Assembly: GCF_036492245.1 (NCBI RefSeq)
Contig: NZ_AP025286.1
Span: 3,367,498-3,431,497, forward strand
Origin: Treponema bryantii
GTDB taxonomy: Bacteria; Spirochaetota; Spirochaetia; Treponematales; Treponemataceae
Direction: 5' to 3'
Length of the DNA stretch: 64,000 nt
A program made the translations under genes and the position numbers. Positions 52,303 to 60,563 of this stretch are shown piece by piece. The first letter of the stretch is position 1, and every line of letters begins with the position of its first letter. The notes below the pieces were generated by a model that was not told the origin of the DNA, made no database searches, and saw only the letters and a program-made list of their open reading frames with translations.

Positions 52303-52666
52303 AACAAATTAACAAAGTATGGGAACCAAATCCTCTTTTTGCCACATCAATATCTTCATTTAGAAATTCAATTGGTAAAAAGATATTTGTAATTCCATCA
52401 TGTTTAATTACTTCAAAATTTTCATTCTGAAGATAATACAGCATTCGCTCTTTACATGGAATTGTAAATAAGTTTTTATAGCTATTGTTTGATTTGTAAC
52501 TATAAACAAAAGTTCCAATCAGGTTTTCATATTTTTCAGGTGCTTGAATAATTTTGTAATACTTGTTGCTCTGATAATCCTTCTCTTCAAGCTTCCAGTT
52601 ATTTGAAAAAGCAGATGAACCCAATCCAACCAACATTAAAAGAAATAATTTTTTTTTAATATTCAT
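52280..52666 (-). CDS. truncated paralogue of the S41 peptidase N-terminal region
   Basis: ATG 52666 follows AAGGATT and begins a signal peptide (MNIKKKLFLLMLVGLGSSAFS); the longer frame to 52705 covers the promoter. The 128-residue protein matches the N-terminus of the neighbouring S41 protein (APEKYENLIGTFVYSY here, APEKYENLIGSSVVAV there; then CKERMLYYLQNENFEVIKHDGI against CKSGVIEFLENEDFVIDKMDGI). It stops before the peptidase domain. It shares the same promoter layout, so the gene and its promoter were duplicated together. It may be a decoy or inhibitor, or a decaying copy. Confidence 0.65.
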   Translation of the reverse strand: MNIKKKLFLLMLVGLGSSAFSNNWKLEEKDYQSNKYYKIIQAPEKYENLIGTFVYSYKSNNSYKNLFTIPCKERMLYYLQNENFEVIKHDGITNIFLPIEFLNEDIDVAKRGFGSHTLLICSKTHRYL

Positions 52667-52693
52667 TTTTTTAATCCTTTTTATGATACTTTT

Positions 52694-52722
52694 ATAATAA
52701 TCCATCGTTAGTAAGTTTACAA
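52694..52722 (-). promoter_or_regulatory. promoter of the truncated S41 paralogue
   Basis: On the minus strand TTGTAA, a 17-bp spacer and TATTAT form a near-consensus promoter, 28 bp upstream of the ATG. The spacer starts ACTTAC and contains a CTAAC element. The -35, spacer length and -10 are the same as at 53984-54012. Confidence 0.6.
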
Positions 52723-52792
52723 GATGCTAACAAAATATTATTTTCCGAAATAGTACTATAGTCATAAAAAGGTTAAACTAGTAAATATTAGA

Positions 52793-52824
52793 TATGACCT
52801 TGGTCATAACTACTAACTGTTAGT
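52793..52824. other. two adjacent palindromes after the S41 gene
   Basis: TATGACCTTGGTCATA (52793-52808) has 7-bp perfect arms. ACTAACTGTTAGT (52812-52824) is a second inverted repeat, one base before the S41 stop codon. Neither has a T-run, so operators are as likely as a terminator. Confidence 0.4.
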
Positions 52825-53952
52825 TTATTGAAAGGTAATTCCAGTCACATCTACTCCAAGCCCTGTAAGCACAGAAGCCATTGTCTGTGTTGTTGCCCAG
52901 ATATCCGGCTCATACCCTTTTCCATCTCCAAGATAGTTCTTTGGAAGAATTTTTCCTAAATATTTTGAGCCAAAGGAAATTTCAATATTAAGGTTATCAT
53001 TTTTAATAGTATTAGAACGATCATAATTCTGCATACCACCTGAATGAGTTCCAACAAGCAATGTCTTAAATTGTGATTTCTCATTACCAAAAATACTCCA
53101 GACCTCACCTGAACTAGTACTCCAGTTATCCTGTAAAACAATTACTGTACCTTTATATTTTTCAAGATTTAAAATTTTTTGCAATTTTTCTTGAACATAA
53201 TTTGAACCACCATAATTCGATCTTGCATCAAGAATAATAAATTCTTTATTTCTACCTATTACTCCAACTGCTTCTAAATTTGTAAAATAATTTGCATTAG
53301 CTTCTACACAACTTGTAAATCTTACATAATATGCATTTGATGTTTCTTGTTCAAAATATATATCACGCTGATCCTTACTTTTTTTACATCCTTCATCATA
53401 AGCTGTTTCCTGATAATATGTAAACTCTCGTATTTTCATATCAAAGTGACAGTCTTCCATGTATTTATCAAATAATGCTTTTAGTTCGGAAGTATTTTTT
53501 ATTTTATTAAATTTCTTTTTATTTAAGCCTCGTTTCTTCATATCAGAAAATCCAACATATTTAGAACTTAAATTTTCCCAAATATATGACAGATCTTCTT
53601 TTGAAACAGGAATGTCTGCACATAAAACTTCCGGAAAATATTTTTCAATAAAAGATTTAGAAAGAAAAGGGGAATCTATACCATCCATTTTGTCTATTAC
53701 AAAATCTTCATTTTCAAGAAATTCTATAACCCCTGATTTACAGGAAGAATTAAATGCATTTCCAAAATCTCCATGTCTATGAGATGTCACGGCCACTACT
53801 GAAGAACCTATTAAATTTTCATATTTTTCTGGGGCCTTTGTTACAATATAATATACATATAAATCATATGGATATTCCTGAACATCCCAACCATTAGCAA
53901 AAAGAATTGAACCTAAAATTAACAATGTGATAATCAAACTTTTTCTTTTCAT
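52825..53952 (-). CDS. S41-family peptidase (CtpA-like)
   Basis: This 375-residue protein has a signal peptide (MKRKSLIITLLILGSILFANG). After an N-terminal domain of about 170 residues follows the S41 fold: FIILDARSNYGGSNYVQEKL, VIVLQDNWSTSSGEVWSIF (nucleophile Ser in TSSGE) and LVGTHSGGMQNY. No PDZ domain is seen. The enzyme would cleave proteins near their C-termini in the periplasm. AAGGAGAAT is the ribosome binding site. The promoter is shared in type with the truncated copy downstream. Confidence 0.8.
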   Translation of the reverse strand: MKRKSLIITLLILGSILFANGWDVQEYPYDLYVYYIVTKAPEKYENLIGSSVVAVTSHRHGDFGNAFNSSCKSGVIEFLENEDFVIDKMDGIDSPFLSKSFIEKYFPEVLCADIPVSKEDLSYIWENLSSKYVGFSDMKKRGLNKKKFNKIKNTSELKALFDKYMEDCHFDMKIREFTYYQETAYDEGCKKSKDQRDIYFEQETSNAYYVRFTSCVEANANYFTNLEAVGVIGRNKEFIILDARSNYGGSNYVQEKLQKILNLEKYKGTVIVLQDNWSTSSGEVWSIFGNEKSQFKTLLVGTHSGGMQNYDRSNTIKNDNLNIEISFGSKYLGKILPKNYLGDGKGYEPDIWATTQTMASVLTGLGVDVTGITFQ

Positions 53953-53983
53953 ATCATTCTCCTTATAAAATTTATGTATACTA

Positions 53984-54012
53984 ATAATAAACTAACGATT
54001 GTAAGTTTACAA
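53984..54012 (-). promoter_or_regulatory. promoter and TetR-type operator of the S41 gene
   Basis: On the minus strand TTGTAA (-35), 17 bp and TATTAT (-10). The spacer is occupied by a 20-bp imperfect palindrome, AAACTAACGATTGTAAGTTT on the plus strand (53989-54008), placed exactly where a repressor would block. The GH43 gene starts divergently 35 bp away and may share control. Confidence 0.6.
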
Positions 54013-54046
54013 GGTTTTTATTTAACAGTATTCTATAAAAAGAAAC

Positions 54047-55693
54047 ATGAAACTTTTTCATAAAAACTACCGATTGTTAATTACAACAGTCGGAATTATT
54101 CTGCTATCAATACTACCACTCGTAAGGAACAGAAAAATGAATATCAAAAAAACTACAACTTTAGAAACTACCGAAAGTCAGGTTATGAAAACAGCTTCCT
54201 CGTATATTATCCCAGCAGATTTCCCGGATCCGGATATCATCCGTGTAGACGACACCTATTACATGGTAAGCACAACAATGCACTATATGCCGGGCTGCGT
54301 AATCCTTCGTTCTTACAATCTTGTAGATTGGGAACACGCAGCCTATGTTTATGATGAGCTTGAAGATACTCTTGGCCAGACCTTGCAGGACAATAAAGGT
54401 ATTTATGGTAAAGGCATGTGGGCCGCCTGCCTTCGTTACCACAACGGCAAATTCTATATCACTTTTGTTGCAAACGATACTCACAAGACATATTTGTATA
54501 CAGCAGATAAAATCGAAGGCCCGTGGCATAAATCTGAAATAAGCGGCTTTTATCATGATATGTCGCTGCTATTTGATGAGGATGGAAAAATCTACTGTGT
54601 AAGTGGAAATATGAACATAAATCTTACCGAAATGAAGGAAGATCTGAGTGGACCTAAAATCGGTGGAATTAACAAAACAATCATTCGAGATACCCCTGAA
54701 AATGTCATTTTAGGCTACGAAGGAAGCCATATTTATAAGATAAACGGAAAATACTACATCTTCTTTATTCACATGCCGAAAGGCAAAATGCGTACCGAAG
54801 CCTGCTTTATTTCTGATAAAATTGATGGTCCTTACACAGGAAAAGATGTTTTATGTTCAGATCTAGCAGATTGGAACAGTGGAGTTGCTCAGGGCGGTAT
54901 TGTCCAGGCTAACAACGGAAACTGGTATGGAATTCTGTTTCAAGACCACGGAGCTTTAGGAAGAATCCCGGTTTTAGTACCTGTAAAGTTTGTTGATGAT
55001 TTTCCTGTATTTGGAGCTGCCGGATTTGCACCACGACAGATAAATGTTCCGGATAATCGACCAGGCTATGAATACAAAGAACTTTATAGTAATGATTTTA
55101 CAAATCCAGCCTGGCAATGGAATCATATTCCAAACAAAGAACTTGTAAACGTTGAACCTTCTGCTTTTAGTGTAAAAACTGATAAAACCTCTATAAATGT
55201 TACAAAAGCTGCAAACACTTTAACTCAACGAACTTTTACAGAAAACTGCTGTGGAAATGTAAGTTTAGATGCAGCTAAACTTAATGATGGAGATATTGCA
55301 GGGTTATGTGCTCTTGAAGGTGAATATGGATTTATTGGAATCACAAAGAAAGAAGGAAAACTTAAGCTTATTGTAGCAGAACACAAGATTCCATATACGC
55401 CATGGAGTATGGGTGTTTATGATGATGAAGAACCAGTGATTACTACAGAAAAAGATTTAGATTCGTCTAAAATAACCCTAAAAGCCACATTCTGTCTTGA
55501 ACATACAAAAGAAAACGTACAATTCAGTTATTATGATAAAGATTCCCAAAATTATATAGATTTTGGAGAACCGGTAAAACTTCGCTATACTCTGGATCAG
55601 TTTGTAGGCGTACGTTTTGCATTATTCTGTTATTCCACTAAAAAAGCCGGTGGAAGCGCTATATTTAAGGATTTTGAAATTGGAATACTTTAA
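54047..55693 (+). CDS. GH43-family beta-xylosidase/arabinofuranosidase
   Basis: This 548-residue protein has an N-terminal hydrophobic anchor (LLITTVGIILLSILPLV). The five-bladed GH43 catalytic domain spans about residues 55-330: catalytic base Asp in PADFPDPDIIR, pKa-modulating Asp in YHDMSLLFDEDG and acid Glu in GYEGSHIYK. A C-terminal beta-sandwich of about 200 residues (concanavalin-like, as in GH43 xylosidases) follows. It cleaves xylo- or arabino-oligosaccharides of plant fibre, fitting a gut or rumen habitat. Internal ATG at 54137 is an alternative start without the anchor. A GNAT gene overlaps its end. Confidence 0.85.
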   Translation: MKLFHKNYRLLITTVGIILLSILPLVRNRKMNIKKTTTLETTESQVMKTASSYIIPADFPDPDIIRVDDTYYMVSTTMHYMPGCVILRSYNLVDWEHAAYVYDELEDTLGQTLQDNKGIYGKGMWAACLRYHNGKFYITFVANDTHKTYLYTADKIEGPWHKSEISGFYHDMSLLFDEDGKIYCVSGNMNINLTEMKEDLSGPKIGGINKTIIRDTPENVILGYEGSHIYKINGKYYIFFIHMPKGKMRTEACFISDKIDGPYTGKDVLCSDLADWNSGVAQGGIVQANNGNWYGILFQDHGALGRIPVLVPVKFVDDFPVFGAAGFAPRQINVPDNRPGYEYKELYSNDFTNPAWQWNHIPNKELVNVEPSAFSVKTDKTSINVTKAANTLTQRTFTENCCGNVSLDAAKLNDGDIAGLCALEGEYGFIGITKKEGKLKLIVAEHKIPYTPWSMGVYDDEEPVITTEKDLDSSKITLKATFCLEHTKENVQFSYYDKDSQNYIDFGEPVKLRYTLDQFVGVRFALFCYSTKKAGGSAIFKDFEIGIL

Positions 55694-56180
55694 AGCACAA
55701 TTAAATCAACTGGATAAAATATATTCTCTATATTCTAACGCTATAAATACAATGGAAACTGCAGGTATTCATCAATGGGATGAAATATATCCAGATAAAC
55801 AGATTTTAGCTGAAGATATAGAAAAACAGCAGATGTATGTTGGAATTGAAGACCAGAAAATCGCAGTTTGCTTTGTTTTAAGCGAAGAATGTGATGAAGA
55901 ATATAAAAATGGTAAATGGAACTGGCCAGATGCAAAGTTTAATGTAATACATCGTCTTTGTGTAAATCCAGCATTTCAGAACCAGGGAATTGCAGCTAAA
56001 ACACTCAAATATATTGAAAATCTATGTAAATCAGAAGGATATGAATCTATCCGCCTGGATTGCTATACTTTGAATCCTTATTCTCAAAAACTCTATAATA
56101 AAGCCGGATATTCTGTTACTGGTTACGCAGACTGGAGAAAAGGACGCTTTGAACTGAGAGAAAAGAGACTTTCTGAATAA
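55680..56180 (+). CDS. GNAT-family N-acetyltransferase
   Basis: There is no ATG near the expected N-terminus. TTG 55680, preceded by AAGGA at a good distance and overlapping the GH43 end by 14 bp, is the likely start, giving 166 residues (LEYFKAQLNQLDKIYSLYSNA). The acetyl-CoA signature is HRLCVNPAFQNQGIAAKTLKYIE, followed by RLDCYTLNPYSQKLYNKAGYSVTGY. Substrate unknown. A strong terminator follows. Confidence 0.8.
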   Translation: MEYFKAQLNQLDKIYSLYSNAINTMETAGIHQWDEIYPDKQILAEDIEKQQMYVGIEDQKIAVCFVLSEECDEEYKNGKWNWPDAKFNVIHRLCVNPAFQNQGIAAKTLKYIENLCKSEGYESIRLDCYTLNPYSQKLYNKAGYSVTGYADWRKGRFELREKRLSE

Positions 56181-56230
56181 ATAAGTCTTATTTACACAAA
56201 ATACATAATTATTCAAATAATTATATTTCT

Positions 56231-56274
56231 GGCATTTAGATATTTTATTAAATATATCTAAATGCCTTTTTTTT
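56231..56274 (+). terminator. intrinsic terminator of the GH43-GNAT unit
   Basis: GGCATTTAGATAT (231-243) pairs perfectly with ATATCTAAATGCC (254-266), followed by eight T residues (267-274). It closes the plus-strand unit just left of the parS region. Confidence 0.9.
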
Positions 56275-56503
56275 AATATTTAATTATTTAATTCTTAAAT
56301 CTAGATATCTTTGAACAAAAAAAAACTGAATAATCCTGAAATATAGATATATTTTCATAAACCTATTTTATTTCCAATACTTCTGTAAAACATTACTCTT
56401 TTTCGGATAATAATTAAAATAAACAACCGAACATTCATTATTTTTAATGATATACGACCGTTTATTAGTTTTTAAACCTAACGAACGGTCATAAACCACT
56501 TTT

Positions 56504-57211
56504 TGTTTCACATGAAACATATATAAGCTTATTTATTGGATTTTATTTGTTCTAACAGTCAAAATGACATGTTTCACATGAAACATTATTAAGTCTATTA
56601 TCTAATCTTCCATATATCATCTGCTATTATATTTTATAAGATTTACCAGTTTTTTCAGGGATCTAGAATTATATGTTTCACATGAAACAATCTATTACTC
56701 CATTTATGTGATAATTCAATTATATTATTAAATATGTCTAAAGATACAATATATTATTTTATAATGATTTCGATATGACTTATATTTCGCTAACTAATCT
56801 ATTTATAAGGTTGTTTCACATGAAACACTGATCTAGTATTAAATAGCCGTATAATTTATTTGATATCAATGTTCCACGTGAAACTTAAAATACTACTCCC
56901 CTACCCTACTCTGATTTTATAAAATAATTGATATTTGTTATTCTGGTGTTTCACATGAAACACTTTTAGACGCTTATCTATCTTTTTCCTAAGTGTATAA
57001 ATTTCTAAGCAAATCGATATATAAAGGAATCTTATATTGATAAGAGATAATGCTAAGCGGTTGCTCAAACTCTAGTCATCAACTTTTTACTAAAAAATGT
57101 TTCACATGAAACTTATCCACATACCCACAGACTTATCCACAATTAATTAAAAATGTGGATAACTTGTTGATAATGTGGATAACTTATATTTATGATTTTT
57201 CACGTGAAACA
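56504..57211. promoter_or_regulatory. parS: parS centromere cluster, eight ParB sites
   Basis: Sixteen-base sites start at 56504, 56570, 56674, 56812, 56870, 56947, 57098 and 57196. Five read TGTTTCACATGAAACA and that at 57098 ends ACT. That at 56870 is TGTTCCACGTGAAACT and that at 57196 is TTTTTCACGTGAAACA. The universal ParB site is TGTTTCACGTGAAACA, so the common form differs by one central base. Spacing is irregular (58-151 bp between starts). ParB would load here and recruit condensin to segregate the origin region. Confidence 0.9.
57113..57182. promoter_or_regulatory. DnaA box cluster
   Basis: Four perfect boxes: TTATCCACA at 57113-57121 and 57133-57141, and the inverse TGTGGATAA at 57154-57162 and 57174-57182. 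A weaker ATACCCACA lies at 57121-57129. The two pairs face each other across 12 bp. The first box overlaps the last base of the parS site at 57098. DnaA initiator binding is expected. Confidence 0.85.
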
Positions 57212-57212
57212 A

Positions 57213-57245
57213 AAACGGCTGACCAGAATTATTGGTCAGCCGTTT
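57213..57245 (-). terminator. intrinsic terminator downstream of gyrA
   Basis: AAACGGCTGACCA (213-225) and TGGTCAGCCGTTT (233-245) form a perfect 13-bp stem, loop of seven, with further T residues on the minus strand. It is 170 bp after the gyrA stop and directly abuts the last parS site, so gyrA transcription should stop before entering the DnaA-parS cluster. Confidence 0.8.
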
Positions 57246-57361
57246 GCCTGATGTATATATATTTTCACCCTAGAACTAAAACTTTCTGATATTAGCTCAT
57301 ACCCTTGTAATAATTATTAAACAAAAAAATCGTTTTGTCAATAATAAAAAATATTTTTCTA

Positions 57362-57403
57362 ACTAACGATTGTTAGGTATCAAAACTAACTTTCGTTTGT
57401 TAG
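57362..57403. promoter_or_regulatory. paired TetR-type palindromes after gyrA
   Basis: CTAACGATTGTTAG (57363-57376) and CTAAC-N8-GTTAG (57386-57403) are two inverted repeats of the same half-site. AACTAACGATTGT (57361-57373) is identical to 54002-side bases 53990-54002 in the S41 operator. No gene starts here, so the purpose is unclear. Confidence 0.4.
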
Positions 57404-57413
57404 ATGACTTGTA

Positions 57414-59924
57414 TTAGTCTTCGTCAGCCTGAACTTTATCAAGACCTACAATGAAGTCTGGTTCAGTAACACGAACAACGTTTACACCAGAAGCTCCTGT
57501 TCCCTGTTCCTTGATATCTGTTGCCTTAAAGCGCAGTGTCTTACCCTGGCTGGTCATACATACAACTTCATCTTTATCTTTAACGTTGATGGCACCGATG
57601 ATTTCACCCTTAGATTCAGTGTTACCAAAGATTCTCTGTCCGCCTGTTCCACGTCCATGAACTGAATACAGGTCGAATGAAATTCTCTTTCCAACACCCT
57701 TTTCTGTAAGAAGAATCATATTTGCATCTGGTTCAACTTTTACAGCTGCTGCAATCTCATCACCTTCAGAAAGCTTCATTCCCTTAATACCGCAGCTTGC
57801 ACGTCCCATCAGACGAACAGAATCTTCTGTGATACGGAGAGCCTTACCACGGCGAGAAATCAACATAACTTCAGAATTACCTGTTGTTGGAATTGCACTG
57901 ATAAGCTTATCGTTATCATTAAGTTTAATACCGATGATACCGCGTGTTTTAGCATTCTGGAATTCTGTAGAACGAACCTTCTTAACAACACCCTGTGAAG
58001 TTGTCATGAACAGGAACAGATCTTCTGAGAACTCTTTGAGTGAAACTACAGTTGTAATTTCCTCATCCGGACCAACCTGAAGAAGTCCCTTGATATGAGC
58101 ACCACGAGCAGCCTTTTCACTTTCCGGAATCTCATGAATCTTCATCCAGTAAGCACGGCCTAAGTTAGTTATGAATAACAGATGTTCCTTTGTAGAACCG
58201 ATGAACAACTGATTAACGTAGTCATCATCAATAAGGTTGGTACCGTTACTTCCAGTTCCTCCCCTACCCTGCTTTTTGTATTTATCAGCTGGAACACGCT
58301 TGATGTAACCCATACGGGAAATCATAACAACCATGTCCTCATCTTTAATCATGTCTTCAACATTGATCTGTTCAACTTCGCTTGCAACGATTTCTGTACG
58401 GCGGTCATCACCATACTTTTCTGCAAGGCTGCGAGTCTCGTCTTTGATAAGTCCAAGAATCTTGTTGTGATCAGCAAGAAGTCCTTCGAGGTAATCAATG
58501 AGTGCCTGAAGTTCTTTAATCTCTTTCTGAAGATCTTCGATAAGCAGATGTGTGAGGCGCTTGAGCTGCATATCAACAATTGCCTGAGCCTGCTCATCAT
58601 CAAAATTGAATCTCTTCTCGAGTTTAAGTTTTGCATCCTCTGTATTTTCAGAGCTCTTGATAATCTGAATAACTTCATCAATGTTATTGATGGCAGTAAT
58701 CAGAGCTTCCAAAATATGCATGCGGTGTTTAGCAACTTTTAAATCATAAATTGTACGGCGTGTAATAACTTCGTCGCGGTGATTTACAAAGTGCTGGATA
58801 AGCTGCTTGAGTGTAAGAACTTCCGGCTTAAGATAAGTTGGAGGCAAAGTAAGCATGCCTGGCTCATCATAGCGTGGAGCTCCTTCTTTTTCCTGTGGAA
58901 CAAGTGCAAGATTGATTACACCGAAGTTTGACTGTAAATCTGTTTTAGCAAAAAGCTGATTCAGAACGATTTTTGTAATTGCACCTTTTTTAAGATCAAC
59001 TACAAGGCGCATACCTGAACGGTCTGAAGATTCATCGTTTGCATTTACAACACCGTCGATCTGCTTATCGCGAACAAGCTCTTTGATACGACGGATAATA
59101 TTTGTTGTATTTACGCCATAAGGAACTTCTGTAAATACGATTGATTCCTTTCCGCGTTTATCAGTTTCAATTGTGAACTTTGAACGGATAACAATTTTAC
59201 CGCGTCCTGTTGTATATGCTTTTTTGATTCCAGCTGTACCGTAAATAATACCGCCGGTCGGGAAGTCTGGTCCCTTAATATAATGCATGAGTTCTTCAAC
59301 AGAAATCTCAGTATTATCGATGTAAGCACAAATTGCATCTGCTACTTCACGGAGATTATGTGTCGGCATGTTTGTTGCCATACCAACGGCAATACCAGTT
59401 GTACCGTTACAAAGAAGGAATGGGAACTTTGAAGGAAGAACTGCAGGTTCGTCGCAGGTATCATCAAAGTTGCGAATCATGTCGACGGTGTTCTTGTTGA
59501 TGTCGCTTGTCATCTCTTCGGTGATCTTCGACATCTTAGCCTCAGTGTATCGGTAAGCGGCCGGAGGGTCACCGGCGATTGTACCGAAGTTTCCCTGTGG
59601 AGTTACTGTTGTATATCTCTGAGCAAAATCCTGTCCAAGACGAACAAGAGCATCATATACAGAAGCATCTCCATGTGGATGGTAGTGTCCCAAAACTTCA
59701 CCAACGATGGTAGCACATTTTTTTGTCTTTCCACCGCTTGCAAGATGAAGAGTATCCATAGCGTACATAATACGTCTATGTACAGGCTTAAGACCATCAC
59801 GAACGTCAGGCAAAGCACGCTGAACAATTACAGACATTGAGTAGTCAATATAAGCCTGCTTAACTTCATCCTCAATCGGGATTTTAATGAGAGAGCCACC
59901 TTCGGCAGTTTTGATTTCTTCCAT
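57414..59924 (-). CDS. gyrA: DNA gyrase subunit A
   Basis: The start is ATG 59924 after TGGAGAAG (a TTG 12 bp upstream is not needed), giving 836 residues. The winged-helix active site has the catalytic Tyr in AAYRYTEAKMSKI. The quinolone-determining region reads HPHGDASVYDALVRLGQ, so the E. coli Ser83 position is Ala87 here while Asp91 (Ec Asp87) is kept. The C-terminal beta-pinwheel shows the GyrA-box-like repeat (KKQGRGGTGSNG). With GyrB it introduces negative supercoils. It is the last gene of the run gyrB-acyltransferase-GNAT-gyrA. Confidence 0.97.
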   Translation of the reverse strand: MEEIKTAEGGSLIKIPIEDEVKQAYIDYSMSVIVQRALPDVRDGLKPVHRRIMYAMDTLHLASGGKTKKCATIVGEVLGHYHPHGDASVYDALVRLGQDFAQRYTTVTPQGNFGTIAGDPPAAYRYTEAKMSKITEEMTSDINKNTVDMIRNFDDTCDEPAVLPSKFPFLLCNGTTGIAVGMATNMPTHNLREVADAICAYIDNTEISVEELMHYIKGPDFPTGGIIYGTAGIKKAYTTGRGKIVIRSKFTIETDKRGKESIVFTEVPYGVNTTNIIRRIKELVRDKQIDGVVNANDESSDRSGMRLVVDLKKGAITKIVLNQLFAKTDLQSNFGVINLALVPQEKEGAPRYDEPGMLTLPPTYLKPEVLTLKQLIQHFVNHRDEVITRRTIYDLKVAKHRMHILEALITAINNIDEVIQIIKSSENTEDAKLKLEKRFNFDDEQAQAIVDMQLKRLTHLLIEDLQKEIKELQALIDYLEGLLADHNKILGLIKDETRSLAEKYGDDRRTEIVASEVEQINVEDMIKDEDMVVMISRMGYIKRVPADKYKKQGRGGTGSNGTNLIDDDYVNQLFIGSTKEHLLFITNLGRAYWMKIHEIPESEKAARGAHIKGLLQVGPDEEITTVVSLKEFSEDLFLFMTTSQGVVKKVRSTEFQNAKTRGIIGIKLNDNDKLISAIPTTGNSEVMLISRRGKALRITEDSVRLMGRASCGIKGMKLSEGDEIAAAVKVEPDANMILLTEKGVGKRISFDLYSVHGRGTGGQRIFGNTESKGEIIGAINVKDKDEVVCMTSQGKTLRFKATDIKEQGTGASGVNVVRVTEPDFIVGLDKVQADED

Positions 59925-60022
59925 CGTCTTCTCCAATGAAGTAACTTAAATAATCGTACAATTGTAGCATTTTTTTAAGTTTTAGTCTTTAATTGCCATA
60001 ACTAATGAGTGGTAGTTATGAT

Positions 60023-60547
60023 TTATAATACTTTTCTGTATAATTTGGCCTTAAAAGTCTGGCTACCGTCGAGTTTTGAATATTCAGCATCCTGATAATA
60101 AGACATACCGAGTTTTTCCATTACACGACGAGAGCCATAATTGTCTACACAGAATTCTCCATCAATAATTTTGATATCAAATTTGCTTCGACCGTATTCA
60201 ATTATTTTTTCCATTGCTTCAACTGTAAGACCTTTCTTCCAGTAATCACATGCAAGGTTATAACCTATTCTCCAGGTGTCTATATCTTCGTGATAGTACA
60301 TTCCACCACTTCCAATCAGCTCGCCTGTTTCTTTGTAAACAAATCCATAATCTATGTTCTTTTCATTTTCATAAAGATGAGACAACCATTCACGACCATC
60401 TTCAGGACTTTTATAAAGAGGATAGATTATGAATTTGTTTACTCTAGGATCACCTGTCCATTTAAAAACTGCATTTAGATCATCTACAGAAAGAGGACGT
60501 AAAATTAAACGAGAAGTTTCTAATACAGGTAATTCTACTTTTTTCAT
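60023..60547 (-). CDS. GNAT-family acetyltransferase (RimJ/RimL-like)
   Basis: This 174-residue protein has the ribosomal-protein acetyltransferase-like pattern: LETSRLILRPLSVDDLNAVFKW at the N-terminus, GYVYKETGELIGSGGMYY-type strand near 75-90 and SRRVMEKLGMSYYQDAEY at the end. GGAGTAACAA precedes the ATG. It lies between gyrB and gyrA with the acyltransferase, 16 bp downstream of it, so co-transcription is likely. Substrate unknown. Confidence 0.85.
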   Translation of the reverse strand: MKKVELPVLETSRLILRPLSVDDLNAVFKWTGDPRVNKFIIYPLYKSPEDGREWLSHLYENEKNIDYGFVYKETGELIGSGGMYYHEDIDTWRIGYNLACDYWKKGLTVEAMEKIIEYGRSKFDIKIIDGEFCVDNYGSRRVMEKLGMSYYQDAEYSKLDGSQTFKAKLYRKVL

Positions 60548-60563
60548 TTGTTACTCCAGAATT

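Larger units (their letters stand above)
56275..57412. other. candidate replication origin/centromere region
   Basis: More than 1.1 kb without a gene between two convergent units, very AT-rich. It contains eight parS-like sites, four perfect DnaA boxes, the gyrA terminator and two TetR-type palindromes. 56275-56503 shows no parS or DnaA site, only AT-rich tracts and a GACCGTT/AACGGTC inverted repeat (56456-56462 with 56484-56490). The AT-rich stretch 57290-57370 beside the DnaA boxes could be an unwinding element. dnaA is not in the window and gyrA transcription points toward this region, so the origin call is tentative. Confidence 0.6.

Noticed and set aside
56504..57211. Regular 16-bp repeats as a CRISPR array
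   Set aside because: Repeats are only 16 bp, spacings vary from 58 to 151 bp, no cas genes are near, and the sequence matches the ParB site.
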